This document shows positions 37,170 to 49,550 of a DNA stretch of 64,000 nt, piece by piece. The notes beneath the pieces were generated by a model, which saw only the letters and a list, made by a program, of their open reading frames with translations, made no database searches and was not told where the DNA came from. The DNA comes from Certhia americana (taxonomy: Eukaryota > Chordata > Aves > Passeriformes > Certhiidae): assembly GCA_018697195.1 (NCBI GenBank), contig CM031858.1, forward strand, positions 85,123,486 to 85,187,485. Reading direction: 5' to 3'. Made by a program: the position numbers and the translations under genes. Each line of letters begins with the position of its first letter. Position 1 is the first letter of the stretch.

Positions 37170-39660
37170 CAGAATAATTAAAATTAAATCTGTATGTCTC
37201 TAAAGCAAGAAGTCACTGGAAGTGAGTATTTACTTTTTTAGGCTGGTTGAAGAATTTTGCCTTAATTTTTTCTTCTCTGTTCAAAATTGTTAGATAAAAT
37301 AAAAATTCAGGATCACTGGGCTCAGTGTTTTGGGTTTTGTTTTTTCGGTTTTTTTTCATATTCATAAAAAGCCTTTCATGTGTTTTGAGTACTAAGTTTA
37401 TTAGTGCAGTTTCTACCTATCTCCTGCTTCTTCTAAATAGTGGATACAGGTCTTATTTGTGTGAAAAAAAAAGATGAATGGCTCTGGCCGAGGGCATTGG
37501 ACTGAGGTCTGTAGCAGATTTTGGTCTGTTGCCCAGGACTGCAAATGGGTTACCTGAGCAGTGTAGAAAACATCCCCAATTAGTACAGTGTATAAACTTT
37601 CACTGCAGAAATAATCCACTGCAAATATTCACAAATCCACTTTGGAATATTCGTATTACTTCCAGGGAAGTAACTACTTATCATTATTTTCTTTCAACAT
37701 ATATGTGGTTTTGTATAGAAAAAAATAGCAGCTTACAATTTTCTGGAAAATGTCAGATATATTCATTTTCCTAATTTAAGAAAAAACCATGTACCAGAAA
37801 ATCTTTTTAATTGATTGCTTAGAAAATGAGAATTGCTCTGGGAAATTTGGACAAATAAAATTAAAAAAAAATAAACCTGTGTGCCAGTATTTCTTTTTGT
37901 CTAATAGTTTCATATAGCTCAGAAATCTGAGACTCTGTTCAGTCAGCACTGCATTTCAGGCAGTCCTTTGTTCAAAATCTGTGTCTGCAATCAGATTTAT
38001 GGTATCACCTTGGTACCAAGGATTGCTGTTCATGTTACATAACACTGTCATCCCCAGGATGCCTTTTCTGCTGAAAGTCCTTGTTGATTCTAGTGGGACT
38101 GCAGGAAGGATATCCTTTTAGCACAATAATGTGATGTCTGCCTCATCATTTAGTCATTTATATTAAGTAGGAGAGAGACATACACAAATTCTTTTCAGCT
38201 CAATATGGTATTTTGTTTTGCGTGTCTGTTTCTTAACCATAAGACTGTATTTTGGTAAAGATTAACTATGTTTCATTAATATCAACAAATAAAAATTGTC
38301 ATACTTGAAATATTATAAAAATATCAACTACATAAATTAGAGAATTGAAAGATAAAAAGTTTAGTTACTGCACTACTTATATGTTACTCTTACTGTTTGC
38401 TTGGAGTTTTTTATTCCTTTTTTACCTTTTAATCAGAATGTTAAGAAAACTAGACAGTTCTACTCCATGAGTAAACTCAAAATATTCCTAGTGGTATTTC
38501 AGTTGTATATTTCACCGAAGCAAAGACCTAAAACAATTATCACCTGCTCTAAAGTCTTTATCACCATATCTATTCTACTGCACTTTTACATTAAGAAGCA
38601 AAATTGATTCTGGACTTCATCCAGTCTAATTTTCCAGTAAGTGGCAAACAGTGTGTGTCTTTGAGCTTCAGTGAAAAGTGTCTGAAAAGGAAGCAATGCA
38701 AGTCATCACCAAGACAAACACTGCCAATGGTCTTCATATGTTCCAAGCGATAAGATGTTGCTGTTCTGCTTCCTGTTTTAGGGACTCTTGTTAGATTTTG
38801 AATAAGACAATAACATAATTTTAGCAAGTTCTGATATCTGATTTTTATCAGCCCTCATGCTTATTAGCTAGCCCATTACTCCCCCTTCCGTTATGTTTAT
38901 TTGATAGTTTCTTACAAAGTACACAGAACTGTGATACAAAAGCTTTAGAATCAAAGATTTTTTTAAAAAAATTCCATTCCTAAAATCCATGAATTAGTCT
39001 AAAACAAAGTATCAAGAAGGGGAGGGAGAGGAGAGTTGATTTGCTAGTGATGAACCATATAATGAAAAATTTTATCCATAATTAAGGCAAAAGATAATGG
39101 ATCAACTTCACTCTTTTCTGCTAGGAAGATACTATTCAATATATTCAATACTAACTCTGTATTTCACAAGGCACTTTTATTACAGTAGTTTGTCTCTGCA
39201 CAAGGACATTTCCTACACAAAACAACAAAGAACTAACACAGTAGACTATAATAATCATCTTACGATATGACACTATAGTTTACAGTCAAACAGCTTCATA
39301 ACGTGCACAAGATTTTTCTGATTTTGGCATCTAATTTCCACAAAAATAAAATGTGAAGTTAAGCACCTGTGGTTTAAATAATCATAATAATGTTACTCTC
39401 TTCTTTAAAATGCTTAGTTACTTAAGTTTCAAAGTAATTTCTCCCATGCTAAATTTAAACAATACCGAAATCTTAGTATGTTTCAGCCCCAAATAAGCTG
39501 TCTGCTTTACAAATGCTTTGAGGACACTTTGGTTAGTTTAAGGAAGATATATGTATAATACACTGAAAAATCCCTATTCATTATGTATTGTGTCCCATTG
39601 CTGTTCCAAACAGGAACAGCATATAAACTATGATTACTGAGGAAAAAAAATAATACAGCA

Positions 39661-40760
39661 ATTTGTCCTGTCTCTAGTTGCCTGGGAAAAGAGACTAATT
39701 CCTACAGGCTGCAGCCTCCTTTCAGGCAGTTGTAGGCTCCCCTGAGCCTTCTTTTCTCCATGCTAAACATCTTCAAGTCCCTCAGGCACACCTCAGAGGA
39801 TTTAGCCTGTAGATACTACATCAGCTTTGTTACCCTTCACTGGACATGCTCTGGCTCCTCAGTGTTATTCTTGAATTGAGGTGCCCAGAATCAGGCACAG
39901 TACTTGAGGTATGGCCTCAACAGTGCTGAGTACACAGCGGGGATGATCACTTCTCTGGTGCTGCTGGCCAGGATAATATAAAACAAGTTACCACTGGCCT
40001 TTTTGGCCACCTGGGCACACACTGGCTCATGTCCAGGCAGCTCTTAACCAGCTCCCCCAGGTCTTCTTCCACTGAGCAGCTTTCCAGGCACCCTTCCCTA
40101 GCCTGCAGCACTGCCTGGGGCTGCTGTGACAAGAGGGCGTCTGATGTGGTTGAACTTCAGGCTGTTTGTCTCAGTCTATGGATCCAGCCTGTCCAGATCC
40201 CTCTGCAGACCCTTCCTAACATCCAGCAGACCAACACTGCCCCCAGCTTGGTGTCATTTGCAAATTTACTGAGGGAACAGTCAATCCTTCATTCACATCA
40301 CCAATAAAAATATTAAACAAGACTAGGCCCAAACACTGAGCTCCAGGGAGCTGTAGTAAGGGACTGGAAAACAATGGATGCAGCATCATTCACTGACATT
40401 CTCTGGGCCTACCCATCCAGCGAGTTCTTATCCCAGTGAAGAGTGTCCTGTGAAAGCTGTGGGCTGCCAGTTTTACCAGGAGAATGCCACGGAAGACAGT
40501 ATAAAAGGCTTTGCTGAAGTCCAAGTAGACACACAGCCTTTCCCTCATCCACCAAATGGGTCACCCAGTCATAAAAGGAGATCAGGCTGATCATGCAGGA
40601 GCTGCCTTTCCTAAACCTGTGCTGGATGGACCTGATGCCTTATGATCCTATATGTGCCATGTGATCACACTCAAAATGATCCCTTTCACAACCCTGCTGT
40701 GCACCAAGGCCAGACTAACAGGACTGTAATTGCCCAGATCCTCCTTCTGTACATTTTGAT
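39661..40760 (-). mobile_element. CR1 LINE fragment, reverse-transcriptase part, 3' end missing
   Basis: Read on the minus strand this is about 1.1 kb of CR1 ORF2. Recognisable pieces in order are LISFYDWVTHLVDEGKAVC (from about 40594), the palm motif-A segment VYLDFSKAFYTV (40530-40495) with its catalytic Asp kept, and SLSKFANDTK around 40253-40276. There the catalytic FADD box reads FAND. Next come LESCSVEEDLGELVKS and LDMSQCVPRWPKRP. Frameshifts separate the segments and it is dead. Unlike typical CR1 copies, which keep the 3' end, this one stops at 39661 before the 3' UTR and terminal repeat, so a later deletion or rearrangement is likely. Confidence 0.92.
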
Positions 40761-43606
40761 TTAAAGCTCACTCCTGAACTTACCTCAGTCACTACTGTTG
40801 CTGCTTCTGTTTGTCCTGCCTCACCTCAGTCTGTTCTGAAGGGTTTGTGAATAGCACTCTTGTCAGAAAATAATTTCTTTAATTGGTAACTGTACCTAGG
40901 TAAGTTTGAAAATTTGCTGTAGAAATATCATATCTAAACACGTTACCCTTGAAACATTAATCTCATTCATGAATATGCATAAGTAGTGTTTTATAATGTT
41001 GCAATATTTTGAAAAAAATTGCATCTCAACTACTGTGAAAGACGATCTAAAGCAACCTCTTCGACTTTGCATTGAGATAGAGTTTAGCTGCCCATGCATG
41101 TCATTTTCTGCTTGCAGGTATGTTGGTGCCACTCTTTAGTTCATCCTGCCACTGCCACATCCTACTGAAGATTGTTCCTCTATGGCTTTTGCTGGATGAG
41201 GTGCTTCTGCAATCACTTTCTAAACAATTTCAAAGAAAAAAATTCATGGAGCAAAGATCATCTTTGGGACTGTTTAAATTAGTCCATTTTGTTTTGTCCC
41301 AAATAGAGCAATCACTTGAAAATTCTCAACAGGATAGAAAATTTTGCGGTAGCAGTTGCAAACAACTGAGAAAGCAAAGGCAATGATGGCCATTTCTCTG
41401 ATGGCATTTCAACTAGAAGTCGACATGTGTCTCCAGCTTTGGGCTACACAAAATATAAGTTAGTCTGTTACTAGGATTCTTGACTTCCCTGTCTTTGAGA
41501 ATTTTAGAAACTAATAAATGCAGTTAGCAAATACAGATGTTCTGAGTGGACTTTGAAATTTCATTAAATTAAAGATGTGAAAAATATCTGGACCGACTGT
41601 CCCTAATAGACATAGAAAAAACTCTGTGGGCAACACTCCCAGTCTGGACTGGGGGAATAATGATTTCACAAAAGGTATTAGGAGGAAACAAAACATTTTT
41701 TTTCTTAATTAATAGAAGATTTGTTATAAAAAAATCTCTGTCTCAGAATTCAAACTTAATGGATAAGGTGAGAATTGGCAAAATTCAAATTGAGAGAGAT
41801 ATTCTCACCTATAACTAGCAACCAAAGCTACAGTAAAAACAAGGAGCTGCTGTCCAAATAGTACTCAAAACTTGATGAATTTTCCTTAGGCTTCAGTACA
41901 AATGATGATGCTGAACACAGCAACAAATATGCAGTGACAAATAGGAAAAATGAAATTACAAGGTGGAAAAACTGTGGAAGCAGAACTCAGATAATTAACT
42001 TCTGAAATCATGGTAAATTTTATAATATTGACTCACAATATTGTAAGAAATCTGGTACATGAAATCTGGTTTACAAGCATTTTAACCAGTCACACAGAGA
42101 GGAAAGGGGACATGTATTTCTATTCAAGAGCTGTGATGGAAGAAAAAAAGCAGAAGTGTCAAAGGAAAACAGATTATATATTTCAATAGCTTTTCTAATG
42201 CTAATAAATACTGGGATCCCCTGTACATCAGGAAATTTCTTTACTCACAAATGTCTTGACTCACAAATTTCTTGAGTTAAAGTAACAAGCTACAGAAATG
42301 TCATGGTTTCCATGTCCTAATTTTGTACTTTTTCCTAAAGATTTGTTTTTGTTGTCTGTCAGTGAAGAACTCATCAGTTAGGTAGTCATTTGATGACACT
42401 TTCTATAATTCTTCTTTTGTTCCGTTGGAAAGTAACAGAACAAGGAAAAGTCTATATGAAAAATACATTGAAAGAAATTAACCATCCATTTTTCCCTGGT
42501 GAGATATCAGATTTCCTAGTTACAGGATCTAATTCACTTGGATTTCATACCTCTTTTAGTATTGCAGAGTAAATGGAGATGGTTAGGAAAAAGTGAAGGG
42601 GAAAGAGCCATGGATAAAGTTCAGCTCATCTCATGCAGGATCATCTCATGCAGTGATAGAAGAGGATGGGTCTGAAAAGCAGTTTTATTTAATATGCCCA
42701 CAACTAGCTTGGCATATATGTAGGAGTAGACCAGTGAAATTTGAGGACAGTGAGGTAGGAAGACTTATTGCTAGCGAGAAAGATTGGAATATTCTACAAG
42801 TAGCCTGACCCTGAGAACTGGTGCCACAGCTCTGGGAAGAAATGTAATAATGCAGGAAGCAAGGCTGCTCACTTGAGAGCTGACATGAATTTATGCTCTG
42901 AACTGCAAGTTCATCAGTTGGGAATGACGGAGGATAAAGATATGGGTGCATCCATCAATCACTAGCAGCTGCAGAAGGCAACTATGGATTTTGGAGGCCC
43001 TCAATCAGAGAAAATAATTTCACTAGAAACAGATAAGTACTAGCATCACCATGGCAGGCATTAGTAAAGCACTGCCTGGAAACACAGCATTCAGTTCTCA
43101 TCACCTATACTCAAGAGAGATGAGCACAAGGTGAAGCACACATGTAAAAGGTGTCCCAAAATATTCAGAGGAATGGAGAAACTACTTCATAGGAAGAGAG
43201 CAAAAATTAATTTTTGGATATGACAATCCTCTGTATAAATATTATGTTGATATAAATGTGAAGAGAGAGATCAATTAAGCCAAGTAAAATGTAAACCAGA
43301 AGTGAATTCTTTAACTAGGAAACTATTCCTAAGACCACACTGTCATCTGTGGTGTTAAATTCTAGATCTAATTTTAGGCAACAACAACAAAACAAGTCTG
43401 GGTAGTGAAAGGTAGAACTTAATATTTGATTAAGAAAATTTTAGGAGTCAGTTATTTGCAATGTCAAGAGCCTTCAGCCAGTAGTAACTACTCTAGGAAG
43501 CAGCTAATAATAATAATGTATTTTTATATCAGTAGATATGTTGGAGCTGGAATAAACAAACATATGAAATGGGATTAGAATAGGACAATATTAACATCTG
43601 TAAACC
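40761..43606. other. AT-rich non-coding stretch
   Basis: No gene or mobile element is recognised. Two short local duplications occur, near 42243-42274 (ACTCACAAAT.TCTTG twice) and 42627-42655 (ATCTCATGCAG twice). An (AAC)-like stub is near 43381. Confidence 0.55.
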
Positions 43607-44850
43607 TGTCCTGGTTTGGCATTGATTTATTTTTTTGGTGGAAGTAATTCCCTGTTGGGACCTAGTTAGATTCCTGTGGACCTGACAGGGACCTGACAGG
43701 GCTGGGTGGGCTCTGCTGTGGGGCCAGGGCCCTTCCCAGGAAGTCCACCGAGCCCATCCTGGCAGGGTTGGGACCTGCCTCTGCTGCAGCAGTGGCTGAG
43801 CTGAACCTTTCTTCCCCATCGTCGTGGCACGGCGGGTGAGTGGGGTGGGAGCTGTGGCCAGGCCACTCCACCATGGCCACACAGCCTGGCAGGGATGGGC
43901 CAGGCCCCTCGAGATCCTGGCACAGCCCTGGCACAGCCTGCAATCCACTCACACTGACTGCTCCAGGCCGGCCAGTGCCCTCCCCTCTGCAGGCACCGGG
44001 TGAGATAGGAACTCTCTCAGTGCACACATGAGACCTGCATGAGACCCTAAATCCTCTCTCGAGTGAGAGAAATAATACTGAAGACACACAGAGAAACAAC
44101 ATAAGACACCAAGGTCAGTAAAGAAGTCAGGTCCCAGATGAGAGGCAAATGAAGAGATGTCTTATTTTTGGCTGAAATCCTCTTGTAAGCTGTGGTGATG
44201 GACTGTGATATATTGAATAGCCCTTTAAATCATGGAGAAGTATGGGGGAGATGGAACATTCAAATTGTAGATCTGAGCACAGACATTCAGTGTTAAAGTA
44301 AGCAGATGTTGAAGTGGCTATGATTCCATGCAAAGTCTGAACAGAGAGAAATAAGAGTGATAAAAAACCCATTGCCTCGAGGGAAGAAGAAGAGCACCTC
44401 TGTCCCCAGAGATGAAGATGATCATAAAGATAGACAAAGAGAACGTTTGCTTTTGAAAAGTTAATCTTGAAAATAATACCCCATAAATTGACATGGCCCA
44501 GAAGCACACCAGTGGTGAAAGATGGGAGGAACTTCATGAATGCAGATTCCAGGGTGCCTGCTGTTCATAAAAATTGAAGCCACAAGAGAACTGTTTTCTT
44601 GTGGAAAATTCTCCATAGCATAACAAGAGATGCTTCTCTCCCTAAGTAAACTGAAGAAAGACTGTTCTAAAGGTAGAAAACTGACTGAGAATTCTGGGTG
44701 CTGTTTCTATACACAGTAGGTGTGAATGAAAAGAGGGTATATAGAGAGGAAGTGTTCTAAAGGTTTTATTCTGATTCTTATTTCCTAGCAATAAGTCCTA
44801 TTGATATAAGTACAGTGCAATAAAGTATCATTTAACTGATGAATAAGTAC
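43607..44850 (+). mobile_element. Long LTR-type element (avian ERV-related)
   Basis: The left end TGTCCTGGTTTGG at 43607 is a common start of songbird LTR families. A GC-rich part (about 43680-44010) follows, then at 44105-44126 the leader GACACCAAGGTCAGTAAAG, which matches the leader of the 13.9-kb element at 21 of 22 positions. Further on are CATGGCCCAGAAGCAC and TTTTATTCTGATTC segments I recall from the same family. A TATA-like box (44738) and an AATAAA (44819-44824) about 80 bp apart suggest U3-R order on the plus strand. No gag, pol or env coding is seen. Long minus-strand frames in the GC-rich part are shadows. The right end is approximate. Confidence 0.6.
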
Positions 44851-47526
44851 TCTATACTACCAGTGATTTCACTACTTAATTTTCTCTTTACCTCAAACCA
44901 CCAAGGTTGTGTAATTAAAAAGGGGCAGAATCAGCTGAAATGTCATATTAATACTTACAACATTTTCATAGACTGTAAATCTGTTTTCTTATTTGAATCA
45001 GACCTTTAAACAAGGACTCTTTATTGTTGTTTATTCCAAGGAACTGAGAAGGCGGCAGAATTGTAACCTATTCACAAGGCTTTAACAGGATAATTCAGTA
45101 CAATATCATTAGCAAATAGATTTACATTCACAAGTATTTTGTGTTGCCTTATTTGTATGTTAGTAAGGTTAGCAGTGAATGTCAAATTCAGAAAGTGAGT
45201 CAGAAAGCAAATTTTTGACTCAAGGAAGATAACTACTACCACAGCTTTACATCAACAGACTGACTCACACCAACTGAAGAACTTTTGTTTTCCAAAGTAC
45301 AGGTTCAAGGTTCTTCATACCAATCACAAGGGCTGCATATTTGTACAAGTGTTTGTTCTCTGGAACTGAGCTGCCTTTGAAGATTTCTTATATCATTGCA
45401 TATGGGAAACAGCATTTTAAAGCCTGACGTTACTAAGCCTTTCAGAGAAGTTTTAGACATGCTAAATAGTTGAATGAATGCCTACCACATTTTTCACAAA
45501 AATTATGGTTCCTATTTTTCTATTGAAAATAAGAGGAAAAGAGAACCAATGTAGGACCAGATTCCTTTGAGACCATGTGACTCAAGAATCCATTTTTACC
45601 TCAATTTTTAAACCAACTTTTAAACCTCAATTTTTAAAGCAACTTAAATTTCAAAGTTCATTTTAAAAGTACAGACAAATAACATGTTTATGAATTTAGG
45701 GAGGCTGAAAGAGGGCTTTTATTTATTTGTTTGTTTATATTCCAAATCAATTAAATGTTTCCAAATCAGGAAAGGGTTCCAGGCTTTTTCTCCAAGTCCT
45801 GTTCTTAGTGATATTTTTTGGTTGTCATTACTGAAGCAGTAATGCATAACTCTTTCAAAGCCCATCAACAAGATCTTAGGTGTTTCCCTGTTTCACCTAA
45901 ACCAGCCAAAGGAAAACTTACAGATCTGCTGTACCGTTTTCTTTGGGATGCTTTGGATGCCTGAAGGTTAGAGCTGAAATCAACTGCAGATGAAAATTTC
46001 AGTATAATGAGTGGTCGAGCTGTACAAGCCTCTGTTCCTGACTTGGAACCTGGGCAAAGTAAAGTGTCTTTGGCAAAAATCTGACATATAGCATCCTGAG
46101 CTGCTTGAAAGGTACCAGAGCTGACATTCCAAAGACATTAGCATATTTGAGAATGTTAACTCCTAGTCTTAAAATGTCAGTAAGTCTTCAACCTCCAGGG
46201 ACCTTAGCTTTGCTGCTGTTGGCAATTTGAATGAAAGTCAGCAATACATACAGTGAAGACTCCAGACAGATATAGGAAGGTAAATCAGAATCCCTTTGCC
46301 CTCTCTGAAGCTACTGACAAAAGACTTTATTCTTTTTCTATTGAAATCAATGAATATTTTTGGCATTGATTGCAGTAGGAACATGATTGAGCCCAAAGGT
46401 GCTAATTAGTGCTTATTGGGATAATAGTTTTGATGTGGACACAAAAGAGGCCTTTCTGCTTTGCAATGCTAATGAATCTGAAAAGGAAGAAGAGTGCAAT
46501 AGGGATAAACCTCAAATAACGTCACTCAGAATGAGACTGTCTGTTGTGAATACATTCTTTCAATTTTTTTTTATTTCTGGTTTGTGACAACTGTATTCTG
46601 AACTTTGTTTAAGTGTGCTAGCAAAGGGCTACAATACACTCATCCTTTCTACAGACAGCTGTGATATCTTCTCTCCTGAGAAATGGTGACAAAGAACATT
46701 ATGCCATATGAATTTGAGAGTTAATGAAGATAACTCACTTGGGCTTCCTTAAGTACATCAGAAAACTCTAACATCTGTAGTATCATGTGTCAGTAATCAA
46801 CTGAAACTCCAGGTTTAACACCAGGCTATAGAAAATGTTGCAATACAGAAACATTTTCAATTTTAATTTTAGTACCAGTGTCTTCAGTGCCTGGCCAGAT
46901 TTGTGTGTTATTCAACTCACAATCTCACTTCAGCTGCTCCATGAGAGCCTATTCTGTTTTTCAATATCTTCTATCTCTTCTCTTGGCCGGCTTCACACTG
47001 GCACAAAATAAATAAAATGGAAAAGGAGAAAAGAACGGATGTTTATGTTCCCATATATTTTCCTATAGTCATTAATACTGTTGTGACATACAATAGTATG
47101 TAGGTACGTGATAAAACACTGGGACCCAAATGTGTCCTTTTTTAGTTCACTTTAAGACAGAGAGCACCATGAAGCAGCATGAAGCCTGTGTTTCTCATGC
47201 TTGCAGGCTAATAACGTACCAGGTGCAGGCTGTGTAAGTTTTCTCATCAAAATCGCATTAGGGATAAAGCATGAAGAAAACAAATGCAGACTAATGGAGA
47301 AACAGAAAGTCATCAATAATTATGTGCTTAGCATTTTTACCTGTGGAGTGCTGGAAGTACCCATAGGAAACTTCAGAGATGAGGCGAGAGGATCTGTATT
47401 AATTTCTATCAGCATCCAGGGACCCAGTCAAGTGTGGAGCATGAGGCAGCCCCACTGTGACAATGCTTTTCTATATGCCTACAGGGAGAAGAAATTGGTG
47501 TAGCTATTCCAGCAATCTGCACTATG

Positions 47527-47549
47527 AAAAAAAAAAAAAAAAAAAAAAA
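47527..47549. repeat. A23 homopolymer
   Basis: An uninterrupted run of 23 A. It follows a 100-codon plus-strand open frame (47201-47503) but has no AATAAA in the 40 bases before it, so a retrocopy tail is not supported. Confidence 0.95.
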
Positions 47550-49525
47550 GAAGTATTTTTTATTTACTGTTAGGTTTCACAATTGTATTTTTAACATTGG
47601 GATCTCACGATCTTGAGGACTACATTCAAGCCTCAGTTAGGCCTTTGTAAGATCACTGAATTCAAATAGTATCTCAGGACAGAGTCTAGACCAACATGTC
47701 TTTATCAAACACCATCTCACTGAGAGCCCTATTTCTAAATGGATTTTTTAGTTAGTAAAGTAAAATAAAAGTCCAGTAAATTTCTCAGAAAGCTATTCCC
47801 TTTGAAGAGCAAAATAAATATTTATAACAGATTAAACAATCAGCACTAGCAAGAAAAACAGCAGGTATAATCAGAGATGTGCCAAAGAAGATAAAACCAT
47901 CTATTTGGTCTTATTATTTTTAAAACAGTCTTTGTCAGTCAGTGTATCAATGTGCTGTTCTGTTATCTCACCAACTTGGTACTGTATCTCAGCTACTACT
48001 ATTTTGCCCTCAGCCATTTGCTTATACAAAATATAACTGAACTGACTGTAAGAGAGCTGAACTATAATTAGTAAGTCTAATTTAGAAATATGGGAAGCTG
48101 TGAGACTGGCCAGGTCTCCAGCTTTTTTTCTTTACAGTACAGTGATAAGAGCTCTTCCTGGGAGCCTTCATTGATATAATACTGAAAAGTATATATTTTT
48201 TTTGCTGTCAGCATTAGGAATGGCATTATTTTTAGTTATTTGTGGTACTTAAAATGTTTATACCATGCTTAAGAACAGGCCATTATTTAATTCCTACTAC
48301 TTACTCCTTTTATTATTTCAGTGATGACTATTAAAATCCATGATTGAGAAGGTTCTAGACAAGCAAATGTTATCACAAAGACTGTCCTCTGCTGCTTGAA
48401 TTTTCATTAGAATCACTTAGCTTCCCCTAATGCTGCATAGTGCCTTTTGCTCTCTTAATGCCTTATTCTCCCACTGAAGATCTAAGGATTAAGAAATGCA
48501 CCTTCTATTAGTATTACTGGAACTGGTATGTTTAAAAAAGAAGAAAACAAAAACCCAAAACTATGTTCCTAGAATACCAGCACTCCAAATGTTAATTAAG
48601 TTTTGAGTCTTGTGAAAAACATGCAACTCATCAAGTAGAACATACAGTTTAATACTGGAGGAGCCTGGGTTGCAGATTTCCTGTTGATGTCAGAGGAATG
48701 TGGAGCCCAGCCTTGTGGGAAACGTTTAAAGCCTTCCAGAAGAAATCCCTAAATTAAGGGACTAATCCCTCAGATAAAGTAAGTGTAAAGTCTGCATTTG
48801 TTTGGTAAGGGCTGGATCCAGACTACTCTCTAAAATTCGTATCGTTCCATAAACACAACATATGAATAATATCAGGAAAAGATCTCAGTACCTTCCTAGT
48901 ATGAAAAGAAGACAACATAAAGAGCAGATAGGTAACAGTTAAATATTGATAAATAATACTGCAAACACCAAAGCAAAAGGATGTCCTCAAAAGCAACACA
49001 GTTTAGATCAGCAGCAAATTCTAAGAATATTGTTATAACAGGCTACTTATATACTGGAGACTCTCAGCCAGTTCTACATAGGGATTCCAAGATGCTGTGA
49101 TTCAAAAAGCCTTCTTATACTCTCAGGATAGGCCTCTGCATGTGAAAGCCAAGCATGAGATGAACCCAAATAGTTCAAGCTGAAAATTCTGCTTGTAAAA
49201 TTCTGCAAGAATTATGAGTCTTGTTTTCCCCTTCTTCTCCCAAAACGTGATGCCTCCTTCAGAGGGTAGAGCACAGCATGAATACTCTCCAGGTAAGAAA
49301 AATCTACATCAGATAGGAAAATTCTTCTCTTAAAACTCTACTCCATATAAAGAATCCTAATTAATTCAACTGAGCTACCTATGTGAATAACTTTGTGAGT
49401 TGCCAGTGAAGGCTAAGCAATTTAAGACTTTAATTTGCCACATGCCTGGTCAATAGTCACTAGCTTACCTTGATCATCTGGCTAATTAAGCAAGTTACTT
49501 TTGCTAGCATAAACAGGCTGTTTTT

Positions 49526-49550
49526 TCCTTCTTTCCTTCCTTCCTTCCTT
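49526..49550. repeat. (TTCC)n microsatellite
   Basis: About six TTCC units with one interruption. Confidence 0.92.

Larger units (their letters stand above)
32641..39660. other. Mostly unique AT-rich DNA
   Basis: No mobile element is recognised in these 7 kb. It holds an A18 run near 35824, a T/G tract near 37330, several short perfect inverted repeats and the candidate exon at about 36941-37078. Confidence 0.55.

Noticed and set aside
43680..44010. Possible CpG island or promoter
   Set aside because: The GC-rich block is part of the LTR-type element rather than a host promoter; nothing gene-like follows it.
43529..44102. Overlapping minus-strand frames of 85-146 codons rich in G, P, R and S
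   Set aside because: They lie in the GC-rich part of the LTR-type element at 43607 and are mutually overlapping; no domain or start context supports them.
47201..47549. Open frame followed by A23, considered as a retrocopy with poly-A tail
   Set aside because: No polyadenylation signal before the A run, no recognisable protein and no visible target duplication.
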